Shown here: in pieces, positions 25,036 through 36,123 of the stretch
Position numbering within the stretch: position 1 is the first letter of the stretch
Layout: each line of letters opens with the position of its first letter
The notes under the pieces: generated by a model
The model's input: only the letters and a program-made list of their open reading frames with translations
The model's database searches: none
What the model was told of the DNA's origin: nothing
Source: Liolophura sinensis
Lineage: Eukaryota; Mollusca; Polyplacophora; Chitonida; Chitonidae
Length of the DNA: 64,000 nucleotides
Assembly (NCBI RefSeq): GCF_032854445.1
Contig: NC_088303.1
Span: 10,237,501 to 10,301,500, forward strand
Direction: 5' to 3'
Position numbers and translations under genes: made by a program

Positions 25036-26643
25036 ATGGAGACCGTGTCTAGGTTCTGGGGTGTGATAAACCGGAAGAAAACCTTGTCTTCTGACGTCAT
25101 GGACACCCCCTTAAGCCGATGTCTGAACACTTTTGACATGACACTTTTGGGCATCGGACATATGATTGGTGCGGGAATTTATGTGATCACGGGGACCGTC
25201 GTTAAGACGATGGCAGGTCCGGCGGCCATGTTGTCTTACGCCATCGCTGGGGTGGCTGCTATTTTAGCGTCTCTTTGCTACGCCGAATTCGGTGCCCGGA
25301 TTCCTAAAGCGGGCTCAGCTTATTCTTATACCTATGTGACAATTGGGGAGTTTTGGGCATTTGTGATTGGCTGGAACGTCGTACTGGAGCATTTGATTGG
25401 CGTTGCATCTGTAGCTCGTGCATGGAGTGGAAGTGTAAACGCCATATTTAATGACGCTATCAAAAACGGTACAATAGAACATATAGGGAGATTGAGTCAC
25501 GATTCCCCCTGGTTGTCAGAGTACCCAGACTTCGTGGCTGTCCTTGTGATAGTAATCATTTCAGCATTCATAATAACTGGAGCGAAGATCTCTACCGGCG
25601 TCAACAACGTCTTCACCATTCTCAACGCCATTGTCATGGTCTTCATCATCGTCGGTGGATTTTACTTGGCGGATTTGGATAACTGGAAGAATGATTACAG
25701 CGGCGGATTTTTCCCAATGGGCTTCCAGGGAGTGTTTGGTGGTGCAGCTGCTTGTTTCTATGCTTACATTGGCTTTGAAGGTATTGCCATAGCGGGTGAA
25801 GAGGCGCGAGACCCTGAAAGGTCCATCCCACGGGCCACACTTACTGCCATGGTCGCTGTGACCATTATATATGTGGTTATCACTAGCGCCCTGACACTGA
25901 TGGTACCATATTACGCCGTCATTCCGGCTGCGGCTTACCCAGCGGCATTTGCACTGCGAGGACTAGAGTGGATGAAGTACGTCGTTGCTTTTGGATCGTT
26001 GTTCGGTATCACCACATCTCTGGTGGGTGGTTTGTTTTCTCTGCCCCGGTCCGTCTATGCCATGGCCAGCGACGGGGTTTTCTTTAAATTCTTCGCCCGA
26101 GTGTACTCCAGGACACAGACCCCTGTCTATGCCATAGCCGTGTTCAGCTGTCTGGCAGCCATCATGGCCTTCTTGCTGGAAATCGAAGCCTTGGTTGAGT
26201 TCATGTCCATCGGCACCCTCATGGCTTACACTATTGTGGCTGCCAGTGTGATTATCATGCGATATCTGCCTGTCACAAAATGCCAGTTCAAACTTAAACC
26301 CGACGTATCGGCAGCAAACGCCGATGATACCGAATCAGTGTCGGAGAAAAGCGACATTCTTAAGAAATCCAAAAGCCACGACGACTTCGGCAGGTTAAAG
26401 CAAACTTTCAAGAAATTTCCTATTCTGAAGTCCGTGGAACCCGGAAACGCCGCCATATTGGCTGTTGTCCTTATGCTGGTGTTTATGACATCGTTCAGCA
26501 GCCTTCTCCTGTTTGGTATAGAACACATCCAGGCCGGGGCGTGGTGGAGCATCATCCTCTTACTGATCTTAGCTGTCTGTATCGTCGCCTGTTTTCTGAT
26601 CATAGTTGCACATGAGCAGAATGATGCTTTTCTGACTTTCCAG
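25036..26643 (+). CDS. CAT gene (plus) first coding exon
   Basis: A 536-codon exon carrying TM1 to TM12 and the large cytosolic loop after MRYLPVTK (about residues 415-465, rich in Asp, Ser and Lys). The open frame continues past the donor CAG|GTAAGT to a stop at 26691, but those extra residues (VSCTCHNH..) are intronic, since the CAT C-terminus resumes at 26985. Confidence 0.95.
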
Positions 26644-27532
26644 GTAAGTTGTACCTGCCATAACCATTCCTTTGTACATTTCTTTCTCTGAGCGCACCAC
26701 ACAAGACTCAGCATGTTTAGCTGGGCGTTCATGGCGTTCATGTTAGAATACGCGAATAACCCACTAATCAGCAAAAGTATGCACCGTGATACGTACATTC
26801 AAATTTGCTATCTTCCTGAATCATTTTTTAACCAGTTATTGGCCATTTCCCTCGGTCATTTCTCTATCTGTGCCCAACACTAAAAACCCATGAATCAAAC
26901 AAGACATTAACTGACTGATTACCTCGCCATTTCTAATTTAACACCCTTCTGAATGAAGTTTCATGCTTTTATATTCTTTCTAAGCTGCCATTTGTCCCGC
27001 TGGTGCCAGCAGTCAGCATGTTCTGTAACGTGACTCTCATGTTGAAGCTTTCCTATCTAACCTGGATACGGTTACTTATTTGGCTGGCCGTAGGTAAGTT
27101 ATGAAATGCTGGGATTTAATTTCAACATTATAAGATTCCGATGTCTTATTATTGACGGCCGTCATGTAAGTGAAATATTCGTTACAACTTCCAAAGCAAA
27201 TATATACATTTTAAGAAAGTGGTGAATATCAAAATATTGTACCTACAGCTCATTATTCTATGTACTGAATAGTTATTAATTTTTATATTCTCACAGGTTT
27301 GGTGATTTACTTTGGCTACGGTATCCGCCATAGCCTTGAGAACAAACCAATGGCGGCCTATAACCACCTAGTGTCCTATGTCGGGGACGCCGATATGGGT
27401 TCACGATCTCTCACGAACTTTGCCGAAGACGTTCATCTACAGCAACCAATCGTAAAGGAGAATTCCGAGTTTGGGCACCCGTCACAAGGAATGGAAGACC
27501 ATGAGATGGACACGGACTACCAGAGGCGGTAA
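25036..27532 (+). CDS. Cationic amino acid transporter, SLC7 CAT family, complete
   Basis: A predicted 650-residue plasma-membrane permease (14 transmembrane segments in this family) for cationic amino acids; substrate is inferred from family. Coding exons are 25036-26643, 26985-27093 and 27297-27532, with matching phases: CAG|gtaagt and ttctaag|CTG in phase 0, then GTAG|gtaag and cacag|GT in phase 1. Landmarks: GHMIGAGIYVITG in TM1, CYAEFGARIPKAGSAYSY, GWNVVLEHLIG, SVARAWSG, GGFFPMGFQGV, CFYAYIGFEGIAIAGEEARD, and the C-terminal pair YLTWIRLLIWLAVG / YFGYGIRHSLE, all typical of CATs. The acidic C-terminal tail is 77 codons in exon 3. The ATG lies five bases after a splice acceptor (ttttcag), the same arrangement as in the paralogue at 4360. 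Its first 536 codons are one exon, while the paralogue has two introns in that span. An AATAAA at 27745 could end the transcript. Confidence 0.95.
26985..27093 (+). CDS. CAT gene (plus) second coding exon
   Basis: A 109-nt exon, too short to stand out by length. It encodes LPFVPLVPAVSM .. LMLKLSYLTWIRLLIWLAV, the penultimate transmembrane hairpin of CATs, between acceptor ttctaag and donor gtaagt. Confidence 0.93.
27153..27182 (+). repeat. SINE relic in CAT intron
   Basis: GACGGCCGTCATGTAAGTGAAATATTCG matches the 3' core of the SINE family; the rest is lost. It lies in the last intron of the plus-strand CAT. Confidence 0.55.
27297..27532 (+). CDS. CAT gene (plus) last coding exon
   Basis: It starts with GT after cacag, completing a Gly codon, and reads LVIYFGYGIRHSLENKP followed by a polar cytosolic tail ending YQRR and TAA at 27530. 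Confidence 0.95.
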
Positions 27533-27724
27533 ATGTGACAGGCTTCGGCTCCCTTCGGCACACTCCGACAAAGCCAACGGTTCAGACGGCAAGCCAGCTG
27601 TTGAAAACACAGGCTTCCCGAGTAAACTAGCGACTAGATATTGCCTACGGCAATTTTCCATTAATGTTGACTAGGTTTAATTGTAGACAGTCCTTCACTT
27701 CATAGACTGTGTCATGTGCCGTAA

Positions 27725-28030
27725 ACGTGTACAGTAGCTTGTGCAATAAATGTACAGTATCTTGTACAGTAACATGTGCAGTGACGTGTACATTTACGGT
27801 ATCATGCACGGTAACATGTACTGTAACGGGTACAGGAACGTGTGCATGAACGTGAACAGGCACACCCACGGTAACGTGTACAGTCACATGTACATTTATG
27901 GTATCAAGCCCAGAATCATATGTGGTAACAGGTACAGGGACGTGTACAGTAACAGGTAGAGTAACATATGCGTTAACATGATCAGTGACATGTGCAATAA
28001 CATGTAAAGTAGCGTGTGCAGTAACATTTG
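27725..28030. repeat. Degenerate 12-bp tandem repeat
   Basis: Variants of GTAACRTGTACA follow one another for about 300 bp. Open frames over it show a 4-residue period (GNMY-like) and are artefacts. It starts within the 3'-UTR or just downstream of the CAT gene. Confidence 0.85.
27745..27750 (+). terminator. Candidate polyadenylation signal AATAAA for the plus-strand CAT
   Basis: Canonical hexamer 213 bases after the stop codon. It sits at the start of the 12-bp repeat array, so the transcript end may fall inside the array. Confidence 0.5.
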
Positions 28031-28169
28031 TGTCTTATCACAAGCACATGGCTTGACGTCGCAAGCTAATGTGTCGAAGCGGAAGAGCTCATATCGAAGC
28101 TTTATGTCAGGAACTTAAAAAGACCTTCAGGATTAGGTGAGGTGGTTCGTGGGGGTTCTTCTTCAGCTG

Positions 28170-28500
28170 CCAAGATGAGGCCGCCAGGTAAACGAAAACA
28201 TTCCTAAATACGGCGTAAAACAAAAATGATCAAAATGTGAAGTTTGTGTAAAATATCAAAATGTTATTCAGGGAAAGCAAGTAGTGGTGCGAATCTCTGT
28301 TCTTGTTCACCCTTACCCTTAAGCCGTATCAGCATATAAGTATTACATAATTTGAAGTAATTTAAAATTGATTGCATTTTGTAATACGAGCCATATATAT
28401 TTTTTTTGGTCGTAAGCTATAATGTTAACCTCCGGGATTTTCCGATTTTCTCCAACCAAAAAGCTAACCACCGTGGTATAAGTGAAAAATAAAAAAAATT
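28170..28500 (+). repeat. Two SINE 3' relics
   Basis: AGGCCGCCAGGTAAACG.. ATTCCTAAATACGGCGTAAAAC (28180-28235) and TCCGATTTTCTCCAACC.. AACCACCGTGGTATAAGTGA (28440-28485) each resemble the SINE 3' half. Both are strongly decayed. Confidence 0.5.
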
Positions 28501-28850
28501 AACTGATGGCATGTACCATACGCCAAAGTCACACCCCGTGTTCTCCGTGAAAACCCCACATGTCTAAGTTTATACCCACCTATTGGTTGATGACAGTTAG
28601 CAGGACGATGACCAAGGTCAAACAAAGGCTGCTCTTGAGAAAATCTGACTTCGACACGTTTTCTGTATAGTATTTTCTTGACTGGCTAGGCTTCCATACG
28701 GACAAGACGCTAGATATATTTAGATAGGTGACTTCACTTAACATTCTAAGCTGAAAGGCCTAGTCTCTAGGTTTACTTAGATCTACGTATTTTAAGCCAT
28801 CATCATGTTATTCGGACGCCATGTAGACTGTTGTGACTACTGTAGATTTT

Positions 28851-28995
28851 CAACCTTTTCAACCTCTAAAGCACTTTTTTCAGTGGAATTTATGTTTACA
28901 ATTATTATAAAAATGACACCAAAAATGAATGAAAAATTAATCTACACCCCACAAATCTCTCGTAATATTGGCCGTAGTGCTGGTTGAAAAGGTTG
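28851..28995. repeat. Perfect 14-bp inverted repeat, possible MITE remnant
   Basis: CAACCTTTTCAACC at 28851-28864 is the exact complement of GGTTGAAAAGGTTG at 28982-28995. The 117-bp spacer is AT-rich with no coding signal. Confidence 0.55.
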
Positions 28996-29917
28996 AAGAA
29001 ATAGGCTAGAACAGAACTTTAATATGTACTTTGAAACTGCAAGAGCTTCTTAAATCTCTTCATTCTAGAACATTTTTGATGGTACAAACATATTAGTAAT
29101 TTTGAATCAAATGTTTACGTGTATAATGTGGATAGATGGATGTGTTGGTATTTATTGGTGAAAATGTTGTGTTTATGGCTATCCGTATTGTTTTAATGCG
29201 TGGATAGTTGTAGACTTATATGAACATGTGTATGGTGTTACCGTACGTCTTTCCGTGTCAATACTAAATATAATTTTCTACAAAATATAAGAAATTATTT
29301 ATCAGATGAAAATAATTACATGAATATGTGGTACACGTATTATGTTCATCACCCGATGCATAAATGACATATTTTCCAAGATTGTGAAGTATAAACTTCT
29401 TTCTTGGGCTAAGTTTGAAAAGCCAAAAATATTTAAGTAGTCGTTTGTTTTGACGATGACTACAGCCCACATACATACACAACAGAATTCTAAACATAAT
29501 GTAGGCATATATAAAATTAAGCGTATATAAAATTTATATTTTTGTCGAAGGAAAAAAGAAAACGTATTAAATACAGTCGAATGCAGACAGCACATTTATA
29601 TATGCTTTATTGCCAATGTTTGCCTAGCAGTAATTTTTAAATTGTTTCTGATGCGATTATATTTAGAGGAACGCATATTGTACCCAGGACTGCAGGGTTC
29701 CAAGGGAGGTAATTCTGAAAATAGACGGACCCAGGCGCTATGACGGTCAGACTCATCTAGGTGCACAGATCTGCGTTTTCCCACATACATTGTGTTTCTG
29801 CCGTAATCAGTTCAATTCTACAAAATTTGTCCATCGCGCATTTTATTAGCTACTTTTTATTTAAAGAAGATTTTGCATGTTGTTTCTCTAGGGAGGTGTC
29901 CAGTTTCACGTAGAAAT

Positions 29918-30180
29918 CTACACACAGAAAATTAGTGAGTTAATTTTAACAGAAAGTCTGTTGACTGAGTGATGTCAGAATGTATTATGTTATTACAACG
30001 GATTATTGTCTTAAATATAACGCACATAGTGTATTCATTCAATATAACGATTCTATTAGATGAACAAAATATTGTGTTGAATATGACAAAATATTGTGTT
30101 ATAATATCAGAAAAGACTCTAGCATCACTCAGACAACAGACTTTCTGTTAAAATGAACAGATTAAGTTTTTGAGTGTACA
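29918..30180. mobile_element. MITE-like element with 32-bp inverted arms, copy 2
   Basis: ATTTTAACAGAAAGTCTGTT plus GACTGAGTGATG at 29943-29974 is the complement, with one mismatch, of 30123-30154. Symmetry continues outward more weakly (ACACAGAAAATT../..TTTTTGAGTGT). Arm sequence is shared with the element at 6725-7010. Confidence 0.75.
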
Positions 30181-31284
30181 AGCCTGAGGGCATCTGCGTC
30201 TTTAATTTGCACATTGTCATTAATTGCTGTCAAAATATTTTCCATTTCTTTTTCTTCCTGTTATTTTGGCTATGCTCTGCTTCGCTTTCTGTCGTTTAGG
30301 GATTATTATTCGCATAGAAATCGATTAGTTTTACTGTTCCAAAGCGCTGCTCATTTAACGTGTTCATACCTTTATACTATTACAAAGCAATATAGGCCAC
30401 GTGGTAAACTTATCCACTGGTTATTACATTATAATTTTTATTGTGCCCCGGTTGTGGATATGGAGTATTCCAAGTGCCTCTTTTTTTTGAGTCAGTGCGA
30501 GTGAGTTTTTTTTTATTTCATTTACAGTGACCTTGTTTTCCTGGCACGTAATATAAGCTACAGAGCTCAAGGTACTCACTGTTAAAGTGAAAACTATTTG
30601 CTTGCATACCTACTTATGGATCTGAAATAATGCCAGCCTAACACCCGTTCGCTACAGCAACCAAATTTCTCATATGCCGTTGTTCGCAAAGGGAAGCTGT
30701 CTTTGGTGTATTGATATTCTGATTATATCAAGGTTTGATCTGCCCTAAGACAAAGTAATGGATGATTTGAAGATGATAATTTGTCAGATCTCCAGGCCTT
30801 ACAGTAAGTGAGCATGCAGGAATGTGAGTGACTGGTCGGTCGATCTGGCTTTATAGTGCGACTGTGTGTAACACCGACAATTTTACTCATGTGTGATAAG
30901 AATTTTATGCTTCCGCATTTCTTCCCAAGCCTTGATGTTTTACACCCTCCTTTGGAGTCATTTTTTTTTTGAAAAAAAGGTTATAGCAACAAAGGCTTGA
31001 TCAAATATACAGTACACATTTTGATCCTTAATGAGTTTACTTCACCCAACAATTTTGCAATTGGAGAAATAAGAATTGGTCACTCTCAGAAGATTGTTTT
31101 GAAACCTAACAGAATGTAAAAAGTTCAATCCTTGTCCATGATATACAAAGTTAAAACTATTGAAACGTTCATACGTCAGATGCATATAATAAAATTAAGT
31201 GGTGTTAATGTTTGATCTTAGTGTGTTTCTTGAAATCTGATGCAGACTGAGACGAGTAGGTACCGTCCGCAACCTGGTGAATTT
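30181..31284. other. Spacer, no gene supported
   Basis: Nothing recognisable; open frames are short and AT-driven. Confidence 0.45.
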
Positions 31285-31367
31285 TTGTTTATTTATTTAG
31301 TTCGTGTTTTAAACCGTACTGAAGAATATTTCTCTTATACGACGACGGCCAGTATTGTACGTGCATT
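31285..31367 (-). repeat. SINE 3'-end fragment
   Basis: TTTGTTTATTTATTTAGTTC.. GTTTTAAACCGTACTGAAGA ATATTTCTCTTATACGACGA CGGCCAGTATTG is the antisense 3' end; it stops before the GGAAACCGGGC box. Confidence 0.8.
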
Positions 31368-31594
31368 GTACTGATGCTGAATCAGTGTAGATCTATACGT
31401 ATTTACATGCCAGATCAATCTATGTCTGCACCGCCATTCAGCAGCTACTCCACGCCCCCGCCCCCCATCATTTTCCCTACGTAACTTTAACGTGTTATAT
31501 CGGCCTTTACAAACAGAAGTTGCAATTAATCAATTAAATCAACTGATCCATCAATTAACCAATCAAAATTTATAACTTTGTCAGTAATACTTTC

Positions 31595-32040
31595 TCTCAG
31601 TCTGAACCTGTAGAACATGGTGTTCCTCAAGGCTCTTTTCTCGGTCCCATTCTTTTCTTTCTTTACGTTAATGACATCTCTTATTGTGAGTGGTATTCTC
31701 CATTTCATTTTATTTGAACATGACACTAGTACTATATGTTCTTCTAATGATACCATTGCAACTATTAATACAATGTCAAGAGGAGATAAGAGATAAACTC
31801 CACACTTGGTTTTGTTTAAAGTCATTATCTCAGATAATACATTTTCCGCCCATTTTAAACTCCTACAACTTGCCAAGAAGAGGGCCATTCGTGCCGTCTC
31901 ACTTTCTAATCGCCTTGACTACACCTCTCCTTTGTTTTGTGATGTGTGAATTCTCCCTCTTTTAGGTCTAAATGTATTATCTGTCTTATTACGGACGCAC
32001 AGATTCTTCTATCACCCAGAAAAAATCCCCATAAGTTTCA
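31595..32040 (+). pseudogene. Decayed non-LTR retrotransposon (LINE) reverse transcriptase fragment
   Basis: The frame from 31601 reads SEPVEHGVPQGSFLGPILF.. LYVNDI, the conserved RT block that precedes the catalytic aspartates. The next block reads FEHDTSTICSSND, where LINEs have FADDT, so the catalytic YADD-type site is destroyed (Ala-Asp to Glu-His). After frameshifts and a deletion come KLHTWF, then LQLAKKRAIRAVSLSNRLDY, TSPLFC and LPLLGLNVLS, which are the usual C-terminal end of CR1/Jockey-type RTs. Multiple frame changes show a dead copy. The clade assignment is from general likeness only. It might descend from the partner of the local SINEs, but the sequence does not show this. Confidence 0.8.
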
Positions 32041-33208
32041 CTAATTATACGTGTAAAAAGTCTACAGTTCACAATTATGTAGCATGATGACATACTTTCA
32101 GCCTTAATAAACAATTGAATAATAGTCAGTGATGTACAGTGATGTACTTGGACAATTTTCATAACACACGATTTTTTGTTATTTCTCTTATTATCTTGCT
32201 TGAGTGGCCACGCTATACATAATTTGTTTATTGACATCACCGCCTTACCAAAAGCCCTTGTAAAAATCGGCCATTGCGCGGTTTTACATTTCCTCAATCA
32301 GGATAGAACAACCTGTCTTCAGCTTTTATCCCGCCTATGCCCTACACGTAACTCCTTCGTGTATATAACATTTATGAATATGCGTTCTTTTTTCTTTTGT
32401 ACTACACTGGTGTATAAACAAATCAAATCAAAATATTAGCACGTTTAGTCTTAGGCGTTAATATCTATGGACCTCACTGACACCGTTTATGGAGTTTTGA
32501 ACGTTTACCTTTCACAGTTATAGAGCAGAGTGCTATTGGTCTAATTTTTGAAAACAATAAAATCAACATAAAGTAGAAAAATACAAAATTGTAAGTTGAA
32601 AAAAGAAGTGAAAAAAGGGAGTGAAACAAGGTGCACGTCCTGAATATGTACGGAGACCTGTGCAGTCGCAGATTTAATTTGTAGCATGAAAGCGTTTACC
32701 TATATACCCAGAAATCATCAGTCTCAGGCCCCAGGGTCACGAAGCTGTTTTAAACTTAAGTCTTAGTTTCCAGTATTAATAGTGGCATATTCTTGGACTT
32801 AAATGCTAAACTTTAATTTGATTATCAAAGCTTTATACAATTCTTAACATACAATTCATGTATATTAATAAAACGTGATAGATAAGATATGTCATCCCTA
32901 AGATCAGTTATAATTTTAGCGTGGTAATTTAGACAAGGTCTGAGACAGCTTCGAAATCTTGAGGACTGACTGTTATCCAATATACTTACTGTCAATCAAA
33001 TGCCTAGTAAAAGCGGCCAGACTTTGCCATTAGGGGGGATAACTCAAGAGAGAGAAAACAGCATAGTCATACAAACTTTACTACATATATGTAACGTGTG
33101 GAAAGACGTCAATCCCGCAAACCGATGAGAAATAATATTTGACATAAATGTAATGGCAACCAGAGCCGCTCCAGAAGAGGGGAAAACAGTACTTAGCAGG
33201 GATTATAT
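32041..33208. other. Spacer; possible MITE remnant with weak inverted ends
   Basis: TCACGAAGCTGTTTTAAACT near 32736 resembles the complement of GACAGCTTCGAAATCTTGAG near 32944. It is too diverged to be certain. No coding signal. Confidence 0.35.
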
Positions 33209-33213
33209 CTGCT

Positions 33214-33282
33214 GTAGCCTTGGTGGGAACTATCTACTGGAGCCTTGGTGGGAACTATCTGTTGGAGGCTTGGTGGGAACAG
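33214..33282. repeat. About 26-bp repeat, three copies
   Basis: GAGCCTTGGTGGGAACTATC and variants occur three times in a row. Confidence 0.8.
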
Positions 33283-33609
33283 GCGGTCCACGAAGCTCGT
33301 ATAGCCAAAAGTATAGCCTAACCTTCGTTGAAGACCACATATTTTTCACCAATATTGTGTGTGAGAAGAAACGTAAATTCCTCGTTATTGTTTCCCTTGA
33401 GTTTTAAATAATTAGGTCGTGCAAGTTTGTAGAGACTTGTCATATGAAACGCTGACAGTTTGTCAGGTGTATCCTTTTGCTTTTTTGTTCAATGTTGTTT
33501 CCAACATTTCATTCAAAATCCCAAAACATTACTTTGTACCATACGATAGTCAGTGCTGACACATTTGTAAGCATTTGGAATGCTATGTCGACGAATGAAA
33601 TTACAACAC

Positions 33610-34645
33610 AGTATACCAGGACTGGAATATCATGCAGAAGACACCAAACATGACACTCCACCTAGTCACAGTATATCGACACGGGGTCGGACATTGGCAT
33701 ATCATGCTAAAGATACCAATCATTACATTCCACCTGGCCACAGTACGCTGACAATGGGCCGGACACTGGAATATCATGCTGAAGACACCAATCATAACAC
33801 TCAGTCTCGTCACAGTTTACTGGCACCGGGCCAGACACCCAAATACCATGGTGAAGGCACCAATCATATCAACCCACCTAGTCCCAGTATACTGGCACCA
33901 GGCCAGACACCCAAATACTATGGTGAAGGCACCAATCATGTCAACCCACCTTGTCACAGTATACTGGCACCAGGCCAGACACCCATATACCATGGTGAAG
34001 GCACCAATCATATCAACCCAACTAGTCACAGTATACTGGCACCAGGCCAGACACCCATATACCATGGTGAAGGCACCAATCATGTCAACCCACCTTGTCA
34101 CAGTATACTGGCACCAGGCCAGACACCCATATACCATGGTGAAGGCACCAATCATATCAACCCACCTAGTCACAGTATACTGGCACCTGGCCAGACACCC
34201 AAATACCATGGTGAGGGCACCAATCATATCAACCCACCTAGTCACAGTGCACTAACACCAGGCCAGGTACGGGAATATCATGCTGAAGACACCGAGCATA
34301 ACACCCAATTTAGTCACAGTATACTGATACCAGACCAGACCATACACTGGAATGCCATGCAGTCATAATAACCCACCTAGTCACTGTATATTGTCACCAG
34401 GCAACAAAAAATTCTGACACCAATCCTAGACATAGTATATTCACATCGGGTCGGACACTGGAATACAATGTTGTAGAGAGCAAGCATAACATCTCATCTA
34501 ATCACAGTATACCGACACCAGGCATGACACCGGGATGTAATAGTGATGACACCAATCATGACACCCCACCTAGTCACAGTATACTGACACCAGACCGGAC
34601 ACTGGAGTGTCATGCTGAAGGCATGACAATCCATTAGTCACCGTC
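33610..34645. repeat. 72-bp minisatellite, about 14 copies
   Basis: The unit carries CAGTATACTGGCACCAGGCC, AGACACCCATATACCATGG and TGAAGGCACCAATCAT. Central copies (33820-34260) are nearly identical and alternate between two versions (CATGTCAACCCACCTTGTCA / CATATCAACCCAACTAGTCA), suggesting a 144-bp higher-order unit. The edges are degenerate. The unit length is a multiple of three, giving a 262-codon open frame on plus (24-residue period HSILAPGQTP..YHGEGTNH) plus two other long frames. I do not call a gene: three frames are open at once, there is no conserved start context, and diverged copies break the frame. Confidence 0.92.
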
Positions 34646-36123
34646 TACCGATACCAATTATGACGACGTTTTAGCTAGTTACATACACCAGACCGATCAG
34701 TAATTCTGCTGTTTTTGAATGGTGAGTCTTGTTAGTACCGCTTCCAAGAATGGCGAAGATCTTAAAGCTCTCATGCTTTACTGCATTTCGTGTTGTCTCT
34801 ATTTACAGGTTGTGGTATATTTATTTTTTCTTTCGGTTATGTCTAGCAGCATGCCTTCTCATGCGCGCTCATTTTTCTTTGTGAATGCTCACTGAACAAG
34901 GAAGAGTGTAACAAAGCGACGAGGTCGTTGGGTTTTCCGGGAGGAGCCATAGAGAGGCAGGTCGTTTGGATCTTAAGGGACAATACAGAACCTGGCTAAA
35001 ACATTTCAATCGAACGCAGGATGCCCACACTTTCTAAAAAGTAACATACTTTATTATTTTATTGAGATTTCATCGGATAACACGTATAGCGAAATGACAG
35101 TACTGCACAAATGGCTGGTGTGAGTCAAGGCACAGTTTCAAAACAACTAATGTCAGAGTCAGTGCTAAATTCATTAGGGATGCCGAAGGTTTATGGGAAT
35201 GAGAAGACATTGAAATTAATTAAATCTTATGATATCAATTTTTTTTATCAACTGAAGAATTTAAATTTTGCTCCTTCCACATTCTGGCGTACAAGGGGTG
35301 ATTTTTTTGTCTTCTTTTATAGAATACAGTAAACTTCTATAAACGCCGTGTTCAAGACACCCGCGATAACTAGGTCAGCACTACTTTTTTCTCAGAAGCC
35401 ACAGCTACAAAACTGAAGAATCCAGCGACAGTTGAATGGCATTAGTGATGCTTAAATTTTTTGCCAATTGTTTCAGAATTGAGCATGAATCTAGTTGTAC
35501 ATCAATGCTATCGTAAGTCTTTAAACATTTAATATTGGTCAAAATCATCAGCGTAACCCCTCCGGAGACTACAACTTGAACCAGGAAAACCACGGCCGTG
35601 CATATGCAGCGAGCCTATTTAAACAGGGTCGCTGGAGTTTCTTGTAAATGATATAGTACGCATACCCTTCAAGCATCCAGTATGTCTACTTGTAAACCTG
35701 AAATGCTAAGCCACACAGCTGTAACGTCGTAGGTCGGCGGTGAACCCCCTCATAAAAATACCCATGCCTTCAGTTTCGGAGTGAAGGAATATGTTATATT
35801 TTACACAAAATGTACATTAATCCTAACCGTCCTGTAAAGGCTTTGGGTGTAAATCCTAGCATGAATGTCATTGGGCCAGGGGTGTAACTATAACTGTGAA
35901 CACAACCAGCGTACATCAACTTGTATGCGTTTGATGAATACAAAAATGAAACTCATCATCAGTGATATTACTCACAATTATTATTAATTTATCTGAATGT
36001 CATTGGAAATAATCCCACCAACACTGCTTTATGGTGATAAAACTTGCTATCTTACGTAAAAAATTTAAACGGAATGTTTTGATGCAGTATTAAGAAAAGG
36101 AAATTAACTTAGGAACTACCCTA
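34646..36123. other. Spacer, no gene supported
   Basis: A 73-codon frame at 35111-35332 has no recognisable motif. Confidence 0.45.

Noticed and set aside
25315-25840. Minus-strand frames inside the CAT exon
   Set aside because: Antisense shadows with no independent support.
26226-26798. 190-codon minus-strand frame
   Set aside because: Shadow of the plus-strand CAT exon.
33580-34368. 262-codon plus-strand frame
   Set aside because: Produced by the 72-bp minisatellite; two other frames are also open over the same bases and the flanking diverged units break the frame.
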